A stretch of 40,837 bases of DNA. Source: Equadaptatus sp045642025. GTDB lineage: Bacteria; Synergistota; Synergistia; Synergistales; Synergistaceae. Every line of letters begins with the position of its first letter. Position 1 is the first letter of the stretch. Below are positions 32,211 to 38,852 of the stretch, in pieces. A model generated the notes under the pieces. The model was not told where the DNA came from, did no database searches, and saw only the letters and a program-made list of their open reading frames with translations. Made by a program: the position numbers and the translations under genes. The DNA is taken from contig JAZUIB010000052.1 of NCBI GenBank assembly GCA_045642025.1, forward strand, positions 1 to 40,837, in the 5' to 3' direction.

Positions 32211-32318
32211 TTGAAACCTCACCCACACAGTGCAGCAAATGAAGTAACTGAACACCCAAAGACATATCAAAACACAAAAAATAGCGGCAAAGCCCTCCGG
32301 AGGAACACGTTAAACTGA
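32211..32318 (+). CDS. Candidate small protein with TTG start, 35 residues
   Basis: TTG at 32211 is preceded by AAAGGAGATG at good spacing, and 35 codons follow to a TGA at 32316. The product is hydrophilic and basic at its end (GKALRRNTLN), with no membrane segment. The equivalent slot in Firmicutes DUF1659-DUF2922 cassettes often holds the membrane peptide YvrJ, which this does not resemble. It may be spurious. Confidence 0.3.
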   Translation: MKPHPHSAANEVTEHPKTYQNTKNSGKALRRNTLN

Positions 32319-32368
32319 AAAGACAGTGTTCTTTCCGGCAGGGCAGCCTGCGGAAAGGAAAGAACATT

Positions 32369-32653
32369 ATGAAAATAAAACTTACGGAAATTACTGAAAC
32401 AACTGAAATTACTGAAATAACTGGAATAACTGAAATAACGGAAGAAACAATCTTTGATGATGTCACGGACGAGACGGAATGCTGTGACAGCGAAGAATTT
32501 GAGACTCCGCTTGACGGTGGTTACAGAGAGTGGAAAGAACGCAGAAAGCGCGAAAAACTTTACGGCGCAGACGGTGGTGAGGTAAACCTCGCAGAAGAAC
32601 TGGTGTATCTTCATCTTCCAGACGCTGAAACGTCTTGCGCGCTATTACTCTAA
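32369..32653 (+). CDS. N-terminal part of a sigma-like protein, apparently frameshifted
   Basis: 94 residues. The N-terminus is threonine/glutamate/isoleucine repeats (TEITETTEITEITGITEIT) coded by near-tandem 9-base units. It is followed by a charged segment (GGYREWKERRKREKLYGADGG) and VNLAEELVYL, then unrelated residues to a stop. From about 32610 the +1-shifted frame continues with good coding sequence into the next ORF, which has no start codon of its own there. GGAAAGGAAAG precedes the ATG. Likely one gene split by a single-base change, a programmed frameshift, or a sequence error. Confidence 0.5.
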   Translation: MKIKLTEITETTEITEITGITEITEETIFDDVTDETECCDSEEFETPLDGGYREWKERRKREKLYGADGGEVNLAEELVYLHLPDAETSCALLL

Positions 32654-32747
32654 CGGCAACAGCGCGGCTTATGACGAGCTTATCGGCGCAGGGTATGAAA
32701 TTCTAGTTGAATATGCAGACAGAAATAAAGACAGGCTTACGCCGGAA

Positions 32748-33194
32748 ATGCTTGACGATGCCGAGTTCAAATTTAAGATTTACGGACTGCTCAAATACAA
32801 GCTGCGTAACTATGCGGCAAAAACAAGTGTCCGAAGCAGTATTTTTACAAGCATGGATTCCAAAAAGAGTGAACAGCCGCGTGGAAATGTCGTATTTTAC
32901 GGCAGTATGACAGCTGAAAATGCAGAGGAAGATTTTGTTGACGGTGATTACTGTCCTGTTGCAGTATATGACAGCGGCGCTGACGGGGAACGAGCAGACG
33001 CAGAATTGAAAATAGACCTTGAACGGCAGTTGGACGAAAAAGAAATGAAACTGCTTAGCGCGCGCCTTGACGGCGCGAGGCTTGAAGAACTCGGCACAGA
33101 ATACGGTATTTCAGCTTCGGCGGTAAACCAGCGGCTGAAAACGATATACAAAAAACTCACGCCTTTAGGCGAGAGCCTGAGGAAGTGCGCTTAG
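32748..33194 (+). CDS. Sigma-70-like protein, C-terminal part (frame open from 32586)
   Basis: 148 residues from the ATG at 32748. The same frame is open back to 32586 and already looks coding: LKRLARYYSNGNSAAYDELI, a sigma region 2-like start, with no ATG, GTG or TTG there. The C-terminus MKLLSARLDGARLEELGTEYGISASAVNQRLKTIYKKL is a region 4-like helix-turn-helix. It lies beside DUF1659/DUF2922 genes, as SigO-type factors do in some Firmicutes. If translated from 32748 it would lack part of region 2. See the frameshift note for the preceding ORF. Confidence 0.55.
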   Translation: MLDDAEFKFKIYGLLKYKLRNYAAKTSVRSSIFTSMDSKKSEQPRGNVVFYGSMTAENAEEDFVDGDYCPVAVYDSGADGERADAELKIDLERQLDEKEMKLLSARLDGARLEELGTEYGISASAVNQRLKTIYKKLTPLGESLRKCA

Positions 33195-33205
33195 GGGGTG
33201 AGGGA

Positions 33206-33436
33206 ATGAACGTAAACGTAAAAATAGAATGCGAACTGTCCGTAGGTGAATGTGAGCGAATGGCTGAAATGGACAGGCAGAAAATGGACAATATGGTATT
33301 TTTTCTTGTAAAGCAGTTCGCGGCGCTTGCACAGGAAGAAAAAGCGCAGGAAGTAATTTCCTACGTCTGCGGCACAACTTCTGAAGATACTGATGAAGTT
33401 TCAAAAGGGGGTGATGAAAATGAATTCGAATGCTAA
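33206..33436 (+). CDS. Small acidic hypothetical protein
   Basis: 76 residues starting MNVNVKIECELSVGECERM, helical, ending in an acidic tail (TSEDTDEVSKGGDENEFEC). I do not recognise the family. GGGGGTGAGGG lies directly before the ATG at 33206. The gene follows the sigma-like gene by 11 bases and overlaps the next small gene by 17 bases, so the three are translated as a unit. Confidence 0.5.
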   Translation: MNVNVKIECELSVGECERMAEMDRQKMDNMVFFLVKQFAALAQEEKAQEVISYVCGTTSEDTDEVSKGGDENEFEC

Positions 33437-33581
33437 GGTCACGGTCAGGCTTAATGCCGACGAGCGTACGGCATTTCTCTGCCTTGCAAGGCTCAGCGGC
33501 AAGACAATGCAGAGCGTGCTTGCCGCAAGCGCAAGACGTTTTACAAAGCGGGCAATGAAAAAGCTGGAGGGAAACAGCTGA
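33420..33581 (+). CDS. Small ribbon-helix-helix-like protein
   Basis: 53 residues. AKVTVRLNADERTAFLCLAR followed by LSGKTMQSVLAASARR has the beta-strand, helix, helix pattern of MetJ/Arc-type ribbon-helix-helix DNA-binding proteins, with a basic C-terminus. GGGGGTG lies six bases before the ATG at 33420. It might regulate this small-gene cassette; no toxin partner is visible. Confidence 0.5.
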   Translation: MNSNAKVTVRLNADERTAFLCLARLSGKTMQSVLAASARRFTKRAMKKLEGNS

Positions 33582-33641
33582 CGGCTGTTCAAGTAGCGCA
33601 GATATTATCTGATATTTCTCTGTATATATAACTCTTTTCAA

Positions 33642-33665
33642 AGCGGCAGCCTTCCGGCTGCCGCT
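33642..33665. terminator. GC-rich hairpin ending the small-gene cassette
   Basis: Perfect 10-bp stem agcggcagcc / ggctgccgct with a TTCC loop. There is no T run directly after it on the plus strand, so it may be a weak terminator or an RNA-stabilising hairpin. Confidence 0.5.
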
Positions 33666-33760
33666 GAACGTAAAAAAACGCAGATGATTTTCTTGCAGAG
33701 TCTTATGAGGTGTATAACGGATAGTGTATGGCGGAAAAACAACCGGTTTGAGAAAAAATA

Positions 33761-33788
33761 TTTACATCTTCAAAACAAGTGCTATAAT
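33761..33788 (+). promoter_or_regulatory. Promoter of the lysine-riboswitch operon
   Basis: TTTACA, 16-bp spacer, TATAAT, about 25 bases before the riboswitch aptamer. Confidence 0.7.
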
Positions 33789-33813
33789 CTCTGCAATTAA
33801 ATATTGCAATTAA

Positions 33814-33972
33814 AGGATAGAGGAGCAGTTGTCAAGAGTATCGACGGTGTCAAAGGCGTCGCAAAGCCGTTGCCGTTGTGAAAGGGGTCGCTGCCGAAGG
33901 CAGAATGTTGCGGACTTTGCCCGGGCACTCGGATAATATCCGTTTGACTGTCGCTTTTGCGGAGAGCTATGT
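33814..33972 (+). promoter_or_regulatory. Lysine riboswitch (L box)
   Basis: Conserved L-box elements appear in order: GATAGAGGAGC at the 5' side, CAAGAGTA, TGAAAGGGGTCGCTGCCGAAGG, a GGGC segment followed by a hairpin (ACTCGGATAATATCCG), GACTGTC, and GCGGAGAGCTATG at the 3' side. ATAG near 33817 and CTAT near 33967 close the basal P1 stem. The promoter upstream and terminator downstream complete a transcriptional switch. Recognised from recalled consensus; a covariance-model search would confirm. Confidence 0.88.
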
Positions 33973-34008
33973 ATTAGTTGAACCCCGGTTGCGGGATTTG
34001 GAATTATT

Positions 34009-34040
34009 ACGGCTGACGCAGAAGTATCAGCCGTTTTATT
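34009..34040 (+). terminator. Riboswitch-controlled terminator (expression platform)
   Basis: acggctga / tcagccgt stem with a 10-nt loop, followed by TTTATT, about 40 bases after the aptamer and 40 before the first gene. Lysine binding is expected to favour it. Confidence 0.7.
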
Positions 34041-34079
34041 CTGCGGTTAGGAGTTTGCGAAATTCGGAAGGGGATTGTT

Positions 34080-35435
34080 ATGGGAACTTTGCTGATTAAA
34101 AACGGTTTTGTAGCTGACGCGAAAAATTCTGTTTTTTCAAAGCAGAACATTTTGGTTAAGGATGGTAAAATCGCGGCGTTTCTCAATGCTGAGGCTGAAA
34201 CGGACATTGTAATTGACGCTGCCGGAAAAATTGTGTCGCCTGGTTTTATCGATATTCATATGCACGAGGACCCGCTTAACGCAGCCGGCGATGATATTGA
34301 ATTTTGTATTTTCGACACTATGCTCAAAATGGGTGTTACAACTGTTATCGCCGGAAATTGCGGAACAAATCTCTGTGACCCTGTAAAATATCTTGATACG
34401 GTGGATTCTAAAGGTGCGCCTGTAAATGTTGCTATGTATGCAGGCCACAGCTATCTGCGCTATGAGGCGGGCGCTGCTGACAGATACGCTGCAATTACTT
34501 CAGAGCAGCTTGACAAGCTTGTCAGCAGCGCAGAGAAAGCTCTTGACGGCGGCTGTATCGGTGTTTCGTACGGCATACGCTATGCGCCCGGCATTAACGC
34601 TGTGGAACTTGAAAGCACGGCGAAGCTTTGCCGGAAGGACAACAAACTTATAGCGGCGCACGTGAGAGATGACGCGGCAGGCGTTTTTAAGGCGGCAGAT
34701 GAATTTATCACGGTCGGCGAGAAATTTAATCTTAATACTGAAATTTCACATATCGGAAGTATGGCTGGTTTTGGGCAGATGGAGGAGTTTCTGCAGATTA
34801 CTGACCGTTACCGCGCCAACGGAATGAATCTCCACTGCGACTGTTACCCGTATTATGCTTACAGCACGCAGATCGGTTCCGCAACTTATGACGATGGTTT
34901 CCTTGATCGCTATCACACAGGTTATGACGTTGTGGAACTTTGCGAAGGGGAATATCAGGGTATGCGCTGTACGGAAGAGCTGTTCCGTGAGGTCAGGGCA
35001 AAATATCCTGACATGATTACTGTCTGTCACGTTATGAAACCTGAAGATGTTGACATGGCAATGGCTCACACAGCAGTAATTCTCGGCAGCGACGGCCTTT
35101 TGAACAATGGCAAGGGGCATCCGCGCGCGGCAGGTGCGTTCCCTCATTTTATAAAGGAATTTATAAACACGGGCAAGGTGTCGCTTGCCGACGGTATCGC
35201 AAAGATGACTTCCGCTGCGGCGGAAAAACTATCCCTGCCGCAAAAGGGCGGACTTGAAGCAGGTTCAGACGCAGATATTGTTATTTTTGACCCTGCCGCA
35301 ATAAAGGACAATGCAACTTTTGCGGAGCCTGTAGCAGAGCCTGAGGGTATAGATTATGTTATCATCGGCGGAAAAATCGCTGTTGAAAAAGGAAAAATTA
35401 TAAATCACAGGCTTGGAAAAGCCATCAGAAAGTAA
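34080..35435 (+). CDS. N-acyl-D-amino-acid deacylase-family amidohydrolase
   Basis: 451 residues. GFIDIHMHED (near residue 60) is the first metal-binding HxH of the amidohydrolase superfamily. EISHIGS (near 222) supplies another histidine, ILGSDGLL (near 337) the catalytic Asp, and GHPRAAGAFP is the block typical of D-aminoacylases. The family removes N-acyl groups from D-amino acids or related amides in the cytoplasm. It is the first gene behind the lysine riboswitch and 21 bases before the NhaC-type carrier. A substrate related to lysine (for example an N-acyl-lysine) is therefore a reasonable inference, not shown. GGAAGGGG precedes the ATG. Confidence 0.82.
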   Translation: MGTLLIKNGFVADAKNSVFSKQNILVKDGKIAAFLNAEAETDIVIDAAGKIVSPGFIDIHMHEDPLNAAGDDIEFCIFDTMLKMGVTTVIAGNCGTNLCDPVKYLDTVDSKGAPVNVAMYAGHSYLRYEAGAADRYAAITSEQLDKLVSSAEKALDGGCIGVSYGIRYAPGINAVELESTAKLCRKDNKLIAAHVRDDAAGVFKAADEFITVGEKFNLNTEISHIGSMAGFGQMEEFLQITDRYRANGMNLHCDCYPYYAYSTQIGSATYDDGFLDRYHTGYDVVELCEGEYQGMRCTEELFREVRAKYPDMITVCHVMKPEDVDMAMAHTAVILGSDGLLNNGKGHPRAAGAFPHFIKEFINTGKVSLADGIAKMTSAAAEKLSLPQKGGLEAGSDADIVIFDPAAIKDNATFAEPVAEPEGIDYVIIGGKIAVEKGKIINHRLGKAIRK

Positions 35436-35456
35436 GAAAAGGGGAGTGTTTTTCAA

Positions 35457-36872
35457 ATGCAGTACGGTTTCTGGTCAATAGTACCGCCAATTCTCACAAT
35501 TATCCTTGCGCTGGTAACGAAAAATGTTTTCGTTTCCCTCTTCCTCGGTATTTTCCTCGGTTCGCTTGTTATAGCCGACTGGAATGTTATCGTTGCGCTC
35601 AATGCTACGCTTAACGGCTGTGTCAAAACAATGGCGTCAAGCGGAAACACAATAGTCATCGCTTCGATGCTGTTTATCGGCGCTCTGATTTATCTTATTG
35701 AGCGTTCCGGCGGTGTTGACGGTTTTGTTGACGTTATGGTCAAGAAAAACGGTATTATTAAATCAAAACGCGGCGCGAATATTTTTACTTGGCTTCTCGG
35801 TGTCCTTATTTTTACGTCTGGTTCACTCAGCTGCATGGTGACTGGTTCAGTCGCACGTCCGGTTAATGACGCTCTGAAAGTTCCACATGAAAAAGCCGCG
35901 TTCATAATTCACGCCACGTCAACGCCTGTCTGTGTTCTTATTCCTCTCAGCGGCTGGCTTGCGGCGATGATCGGTTATCTCACCTCCGGCGGAGTTGCGG
36001 AAGCGGACGCGATTCCAATGCTCATTCGGTCGATATGTCTTAATTTCTACTGCATTTTTGCTGTTTTCGGCGTTATCATCCTTGCGCTTCTTCAGAAGGA
36101 TTTCGGACCTATGAAAGACGCTGAAATCCGCGCAACGGAAACCGGTATGCTTGATGACCCTGCTCATGCCAAAGAGGGCGGAGAAATTTTAAGGGTAAAA
36201 ATCAGTGACGCGAAACCGCGCGTTCTTAATCTTGCACTGCCTATCCTTACACTTCTTTTCACTGTTATCGCGGCGCTTTTCATAACTGGACAGGGAAATC
36301 TCATGAAGGGCAGCGGCATGAATTCGCTTCTTTGGGGCTGCTTTGTTTCACTTCTTGTAATGGGGATACTTTGTGTCAGTCAGAAAATTTTCACGCTTAA
36401 TGAAGTTATAGATGAAATGTTCAAGGGGATGGGAGGCATGCTTCCGATAGCCTTTGTCCTTCTTCTCGGCTTCACAATGGGAACAACGGTTAAAGCGCTT
36501 GATACAGGCAATTATCTGTCATCAATATTCCTTAAAGCTCTTAACCCTGCGTTTCTTCCCGCGCTTGTGTTTATAATAGCCTGCCTCATTTCGTTCGCAA
36601 CGGGAACTTCAATGGGAACTATGGCAATTATGTTTGTTATTGCTATGCCAATGGCAATAAATATGGGAGTAAGTATCCCGCTCACTGCCGGTGCCGCTTT
36701 TGGCGGAAGTATTTTCGGAGACCACACGTCACCGATTTCAGACACTACAATTATGTCCTGCTCAACCTCAGGCTGTGACATCATTGACCATGTCAAAACG
36801 CAGACACCGTACTGCGCTCTGTTTGCGGCTGCATCGATTGTGCTTTATCTGGTACTCGGATTTGTAATGTAA
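35457..36872 (+). CDS. NhaC-family Na+/H+ antiporter-like carrier, probable lysine transporter
   Basis: 471 residues with about 11-12 hydrophobic helices. The block SFATGTSMGTMAIMFVIAMP and the later GGSIFGDHTSPISDTTIMSC are signatures of the NhaC family. NhaC-type carriers under lysine riboswitches have been proposed as lysine importers (LysW). The position in this L-box operon therefore favours lysine or lysine-derivative uptake over plain sodium-proton exchange. AAAAGGGGAG precedes the ATG, and a strong terminator follows the stop codon. Confidence 0.85.
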   Translation: MQYGFWSIVPPILTIILALVTKNVFVSLFLGIFLGSLVIADWNVIVALNATLNGCVKTMASSGNTIVIASMLFIGALIYLIERSGGVDGFVDVMVKKNGIIKSKRGANIFTWLLGVLIFTSGSLSCMVTGSVARPVNDALKVPHEKAAFIIHATSTPVCVLIPLSGWLAAMIGYLTSGGVAEADAIPMLIRSICLNFYCIFAVFGVIILALLQKDFGPMKDAEIRATETGMLDDPAHAKEGGEILRVKISDAKPRVLNLALPILTLLFTVIAALFITGQGNLMKGSGMNSLLWGCFVSLLVMGILCVSQKIFTLNEVIDEMFKGMGGMLPIAFVLLLGFTMGTTVKALDTGNYLSSIFLKALNPAFLPALVFIIACLISFATGTSMGTMAIMFVIAMPMAINMGVSIPLTAGAAFGGSIFGDHTSPISDTTIMSCSTSGCDIIDHVKTQTPYCALFAAASIVLYLVLGFVM

Positions 36873-36886
36873 GTTTAATAAACAGA

Positions 36887-36920
36887 ACAACGCCGGAGAA
36901 ATCCGGCGTTGTTTGTTTTG
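36887..36920. terminator. Bidirectional terminator between the NhaC-type carrier and the PurE-like gene
   Basis: Perfect 11-bp stem acaacgccgga / tccggcgttgt with a GAAA loop, followed by TTGTTTTG, between convergent genes. Confidence 0.85.
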
Positions 36921-36932
36921 AGCGCTGCGTAA

Positions 36933-37379
36933 TCAAAGCTGAGAACAGAGTTTTTCCATTCGCCGTGACAAACTTTTGTCACGGAGCGATATTATTTTCA
37001 GCGCAATTAGGACTGCTGAGGCAAAATTGTTCAGCGCAGCGGCTGCAAACGGTGCCTGCGATAAAAGTTTCCTAGAAATGGATTTTTTTGTGTCTGAGTA
37101 CGGTGCAAAAATTACGGGTGCGAAAGATTTTTTTGTAACAACAACAGGGAGACTGTCCGTAACGTCTGAAACAACAATTATTGTTTCAATCCCACGTTTT
37201 TTAGCGTTTGCGGCGTAATCGGCGATTTCCTCATCTGTTGTTTTCAGCGTGCTGACAAGTTCATATTTTATATACATCGCCTCAAGCAGCGACAAGCCTG
37301 ATGAAATAATTTCATCTGTAATGTTTCTGCCGATTATGATACCGGTCTTAGCTGTTTTGATTTTTTGTGGTCCCGGCAT
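36933..37379 (-). CDS. Degenerate PurE-like (AIR carboxylase-fold) protein
   Basis: 148 residues. The layout is that of class I PurE: TGIIIGRNITDEIISSGLSL (the GIIMGS-DL loop), YELVSTLKTTDEEIADYAAN (in place of the S-A-H-R-T-P motif), KKRGIETIIVVSD, and a C-terminal PFAAAALNNFASAVLIALKI helix. The catalytic SAHR and GAGGAAHLPG motifs of N5-carboxyaminoimidazole ribonucleotide mutase are missing. It is therefore unlikely to catalyse the purine step; it may be a repurposed paralogue. ATG 37379 is selected by GAGGTGA five bases upstream. Confidence 0.6.
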   Translation of the reverse strand: MPGPQKIKTAKTGIIIGRNITDEIISSGLSLLEAMYIKYELVSTLKTTDEEIADYAANAKKRGIETIIVVSDVTDSLPVVVTKKSFAPVIFAPYSDTKKSISRKLLSQAPFAAAALNNFASAVLIALKIISLRDKSLSRRMEKLCSQL

Positions 37380-37442
37380 AATTCTCACCTCGCGTAATTA
37401 TTATAAGCCGAAATGGAGAAAATGTGTTAATATATTAGGTGT

Positions 37443-37484
37443 GCGGACATAGCTCAGCTGGTAGAGCGTCGGCTTCCCAAGCCG
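37443..37484 (+). pseudogene. Truncated tRNA-Gly (CCC), 5' half only
   Basis: GCGGACA acceptor strand, D arm TAGCTCAGCTGGTAGAGC and an anticodon arm CGGC-TTCCCAA-GCCG (anticodon CCC) are intact. At the end of the anticodon stem the tRNA stops: the variable loop, T arm and acceptor 3' strand are replaced by AT-rich sequence. The missing half is not elsewhere in the window. Confidence 0.85.
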
Positions 37485-37521
37485 TAAATCCAAAATAGTA
37501 ATTGCCTATATGGTACAACTC

Positions 37522-37567
37522 AAAACTACTAAGAAAATACGAAAGTATTTTTCTCAGTAGTTTTTTT
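37522..37567 (+). terminator. Long hairpin terminator at the edge of the plasmid-like region
   Basis: aaactact plus an A-rich extension pairs with its complement ending agtagttt (18 pairs with one bulge, GAAA loop), followed by a seven-T tract. Confidence 0.75.
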
Positions 37568-37590
37568 ATTATTTGTTCGAGGGTGTAAAA

Positions 37591-37827
37591 GTGAAAAATT
37601 ATCTTTGTGAATTTATTAAGTACATACAATTAAATTTTGATAACTTACAAGCTTCCATTGACAAAGGCATGAGTTGGGATGATATTGAAAGTGAATTTAA
37701 ATATGCTTTAGTCGAACGAAATCAATGGGAAGTCTTGTTTGAGAAGTTTATAATAGATTTGAATATTTATTTTGAGGTAGCAAAAACTTTGCAACAAGTT
37801 TCTCTGACGGAAATAAATTCTAAATGA
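37591..37827 (+). CDS. Small hypothetical protein of the plasmid-like element
   Basis: 78 residues, starting GTG (MKNYLCEFIKYIQLNFDNLQ) with GAGGGTG upstream; a TTG six codons earlier is also open. Rich in aromatic and acidic residues, mostly helical, no recognised family. Its last codons run into the first copy of the 15-bp palindrome array, so the gene and the array overlap. AT-rich compared with the chromosome side. Confidence 0.5.
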   Translation: MKNYLCEFIKYIQLNFDNLQASIDKGMSWDDIESEFKYALVERNQWEVLFEKFIIDLNIYFEVAKTLQQVSLTEINSK

Positions 37828-38007
37828 TATTTCTGTGACAGAAACAAATGGTAGATGTTTTCTATGATAGCAATAATATTTCTCTCACAGAAATACAGTA
37901 TAAAAAACATTTCTTTGGTAAAAACAATAATAGAAATATTTCTATGGCAGAAACAAATAAACGTTTCTTTAACAGAAACAAGTTCAAAAATGTTTCTATG
38001 ACAGAAA
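37799..38007. repeat. Palindromic iteron-like array 1 (eight copies)
   Basis: The 15-mer TTTCT-N5-AGAAA occurs at 37799, 37830, 37859, 37879, 37910, 37939, 37964 and 37993. The copies at 37830, 37879, 37939, 37964 and 37993 are exact in both arms (centres GTGAC, CTCAC, ATGGC, TTAAC, ATGAC); the others have one or two mismatches. Start-to-start steps are mostly 29-31 bp, about three helical turns. The array ends 22 bp before parA, so it may be a centromere (parS), operator, or iterons. Confidence 0.85.
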
Positions 38008-38028
38008 CAAATGAGGAGGAAAACAAGC

Positions 38029-38847
38029 ATGAAAGAAATTGAACACAACGCTTCAACTATTGTTTTTGGTATGCAAAAGGGTGGTGTAGGTAAAACAACT
38101 CTCAGCGTCAACTTTGCTGCTGAATTAGCCAAAAGAGGGCTCAAAACACTCATAATTGACGCGGATACACAGGGAACGGCAACAGATTACTTCTTTATTG
38201 AACGCCCTGCGCCGACACAGACTATCGCGAAGCTCTACGATCAGACAGACGATTTCAACATCATAACAGAGGACGACGGCTTTATTTACGAGACAAACCG
38301 TAAAAATCTCTTTATCGCTCCGACATCCCTGTCTCTTGCCGAGGCAGACAAAAACGGCGCGCGGCTGCCGAAAAGCTACGAACGTCTTAACCTTTGGATC
38401 GAAGGCACCTGTAAAAAGATGTTTGACTACATCGTAATTGACTGTCCCCCATCAATGAGTTTTATTGCTCAAAACACAATGATCGCAGGAGACTATGTAG
38501 TAATACCAACAATAGCGGTTTCTGAAAGCTTTGAGGCTCTGAAGCTCTATATAAGCTTGCTCAAACGCATTAAAACCCTTAAGCCTTCGGTTAAGATTCT
38601 TGGTGCTGTCGTAAATCAGTACAAAGAAAACAGAACCATAAACGCTATGTATCTTGATAAATTCAAGGAATCCGGTGTCCCTATTCTCGCTACAATTCAC
38701 GACTGCACAGACTTTACGAAACTTGCTCACAACAAACAGTTCATCGCAGACTTCCCTGAACTGAAAACGCAGCGCATGAGCAAAGAACTGAATGTTTTTG
38801 TTACAAGGGTGCTGAAAGACATATTGGAAGATCAGGAACAGAGGTAG
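38029..38847 (+). CDS. parA: ParA-family partition ATPase
   Basis: 272 residues. FGMQKGGVGKTTLSVNFAAE is the deviant Walker A (KGGxGKT), IIDADTQGTATDYFF the A' motif, and YIVIDCPPSMS Walker B. There is no extra N-terminal DNA-binding domain, so it resembles small ParA/Soj-type plasmid proteins. It would segregate the replicon using ATP-dependent binding to the nucleoid. GAGGAGG precedes the ATG at 38029. The palindrome array directly upstream is a candidate parS or operator. No ParB homologue is visible; the next gene follows after five bases. Confidence 0.9.
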   Translation: MKEIEHNASTIVFGMQKGGVGKTTLSVNFAAELAKRGLKTLIIDADTQGTATDYFFIERPAPTQTIAKLYDQTDDFNIITEDDGFIYETNRKNLFIAPTSLSLAEADKNGARLPKSYERLNLWIEGTCKKMFDYIVIDCPPSMSFIAQNTMIAGDYVVIPTIAVSESFEALKLYISLLKRIKTLKPSVKILGAVVNQYKENRTINAMYLDKFKESGVPILATIHDCTDFTKLAHNKQFIADFPELKTQRMSKELNVFVTRVLKDILEDQEQR

Positions 38848-38852
38848 CGAAA

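Noticed and set aside
33878..34099. 73-residue ORF before the amidohydrolase gene
   Set aside because: It lies inside the lysine riboswitch and its terminator and shows no protein-like pattern.
37799..38007. CRISPR-like regular repeats
   Set aside because: The repeat unit is a 15-bp palindrome with degenerate copies, spacers are only 5-16 bases, and no cas genes are present. Iterons or operators fit better.
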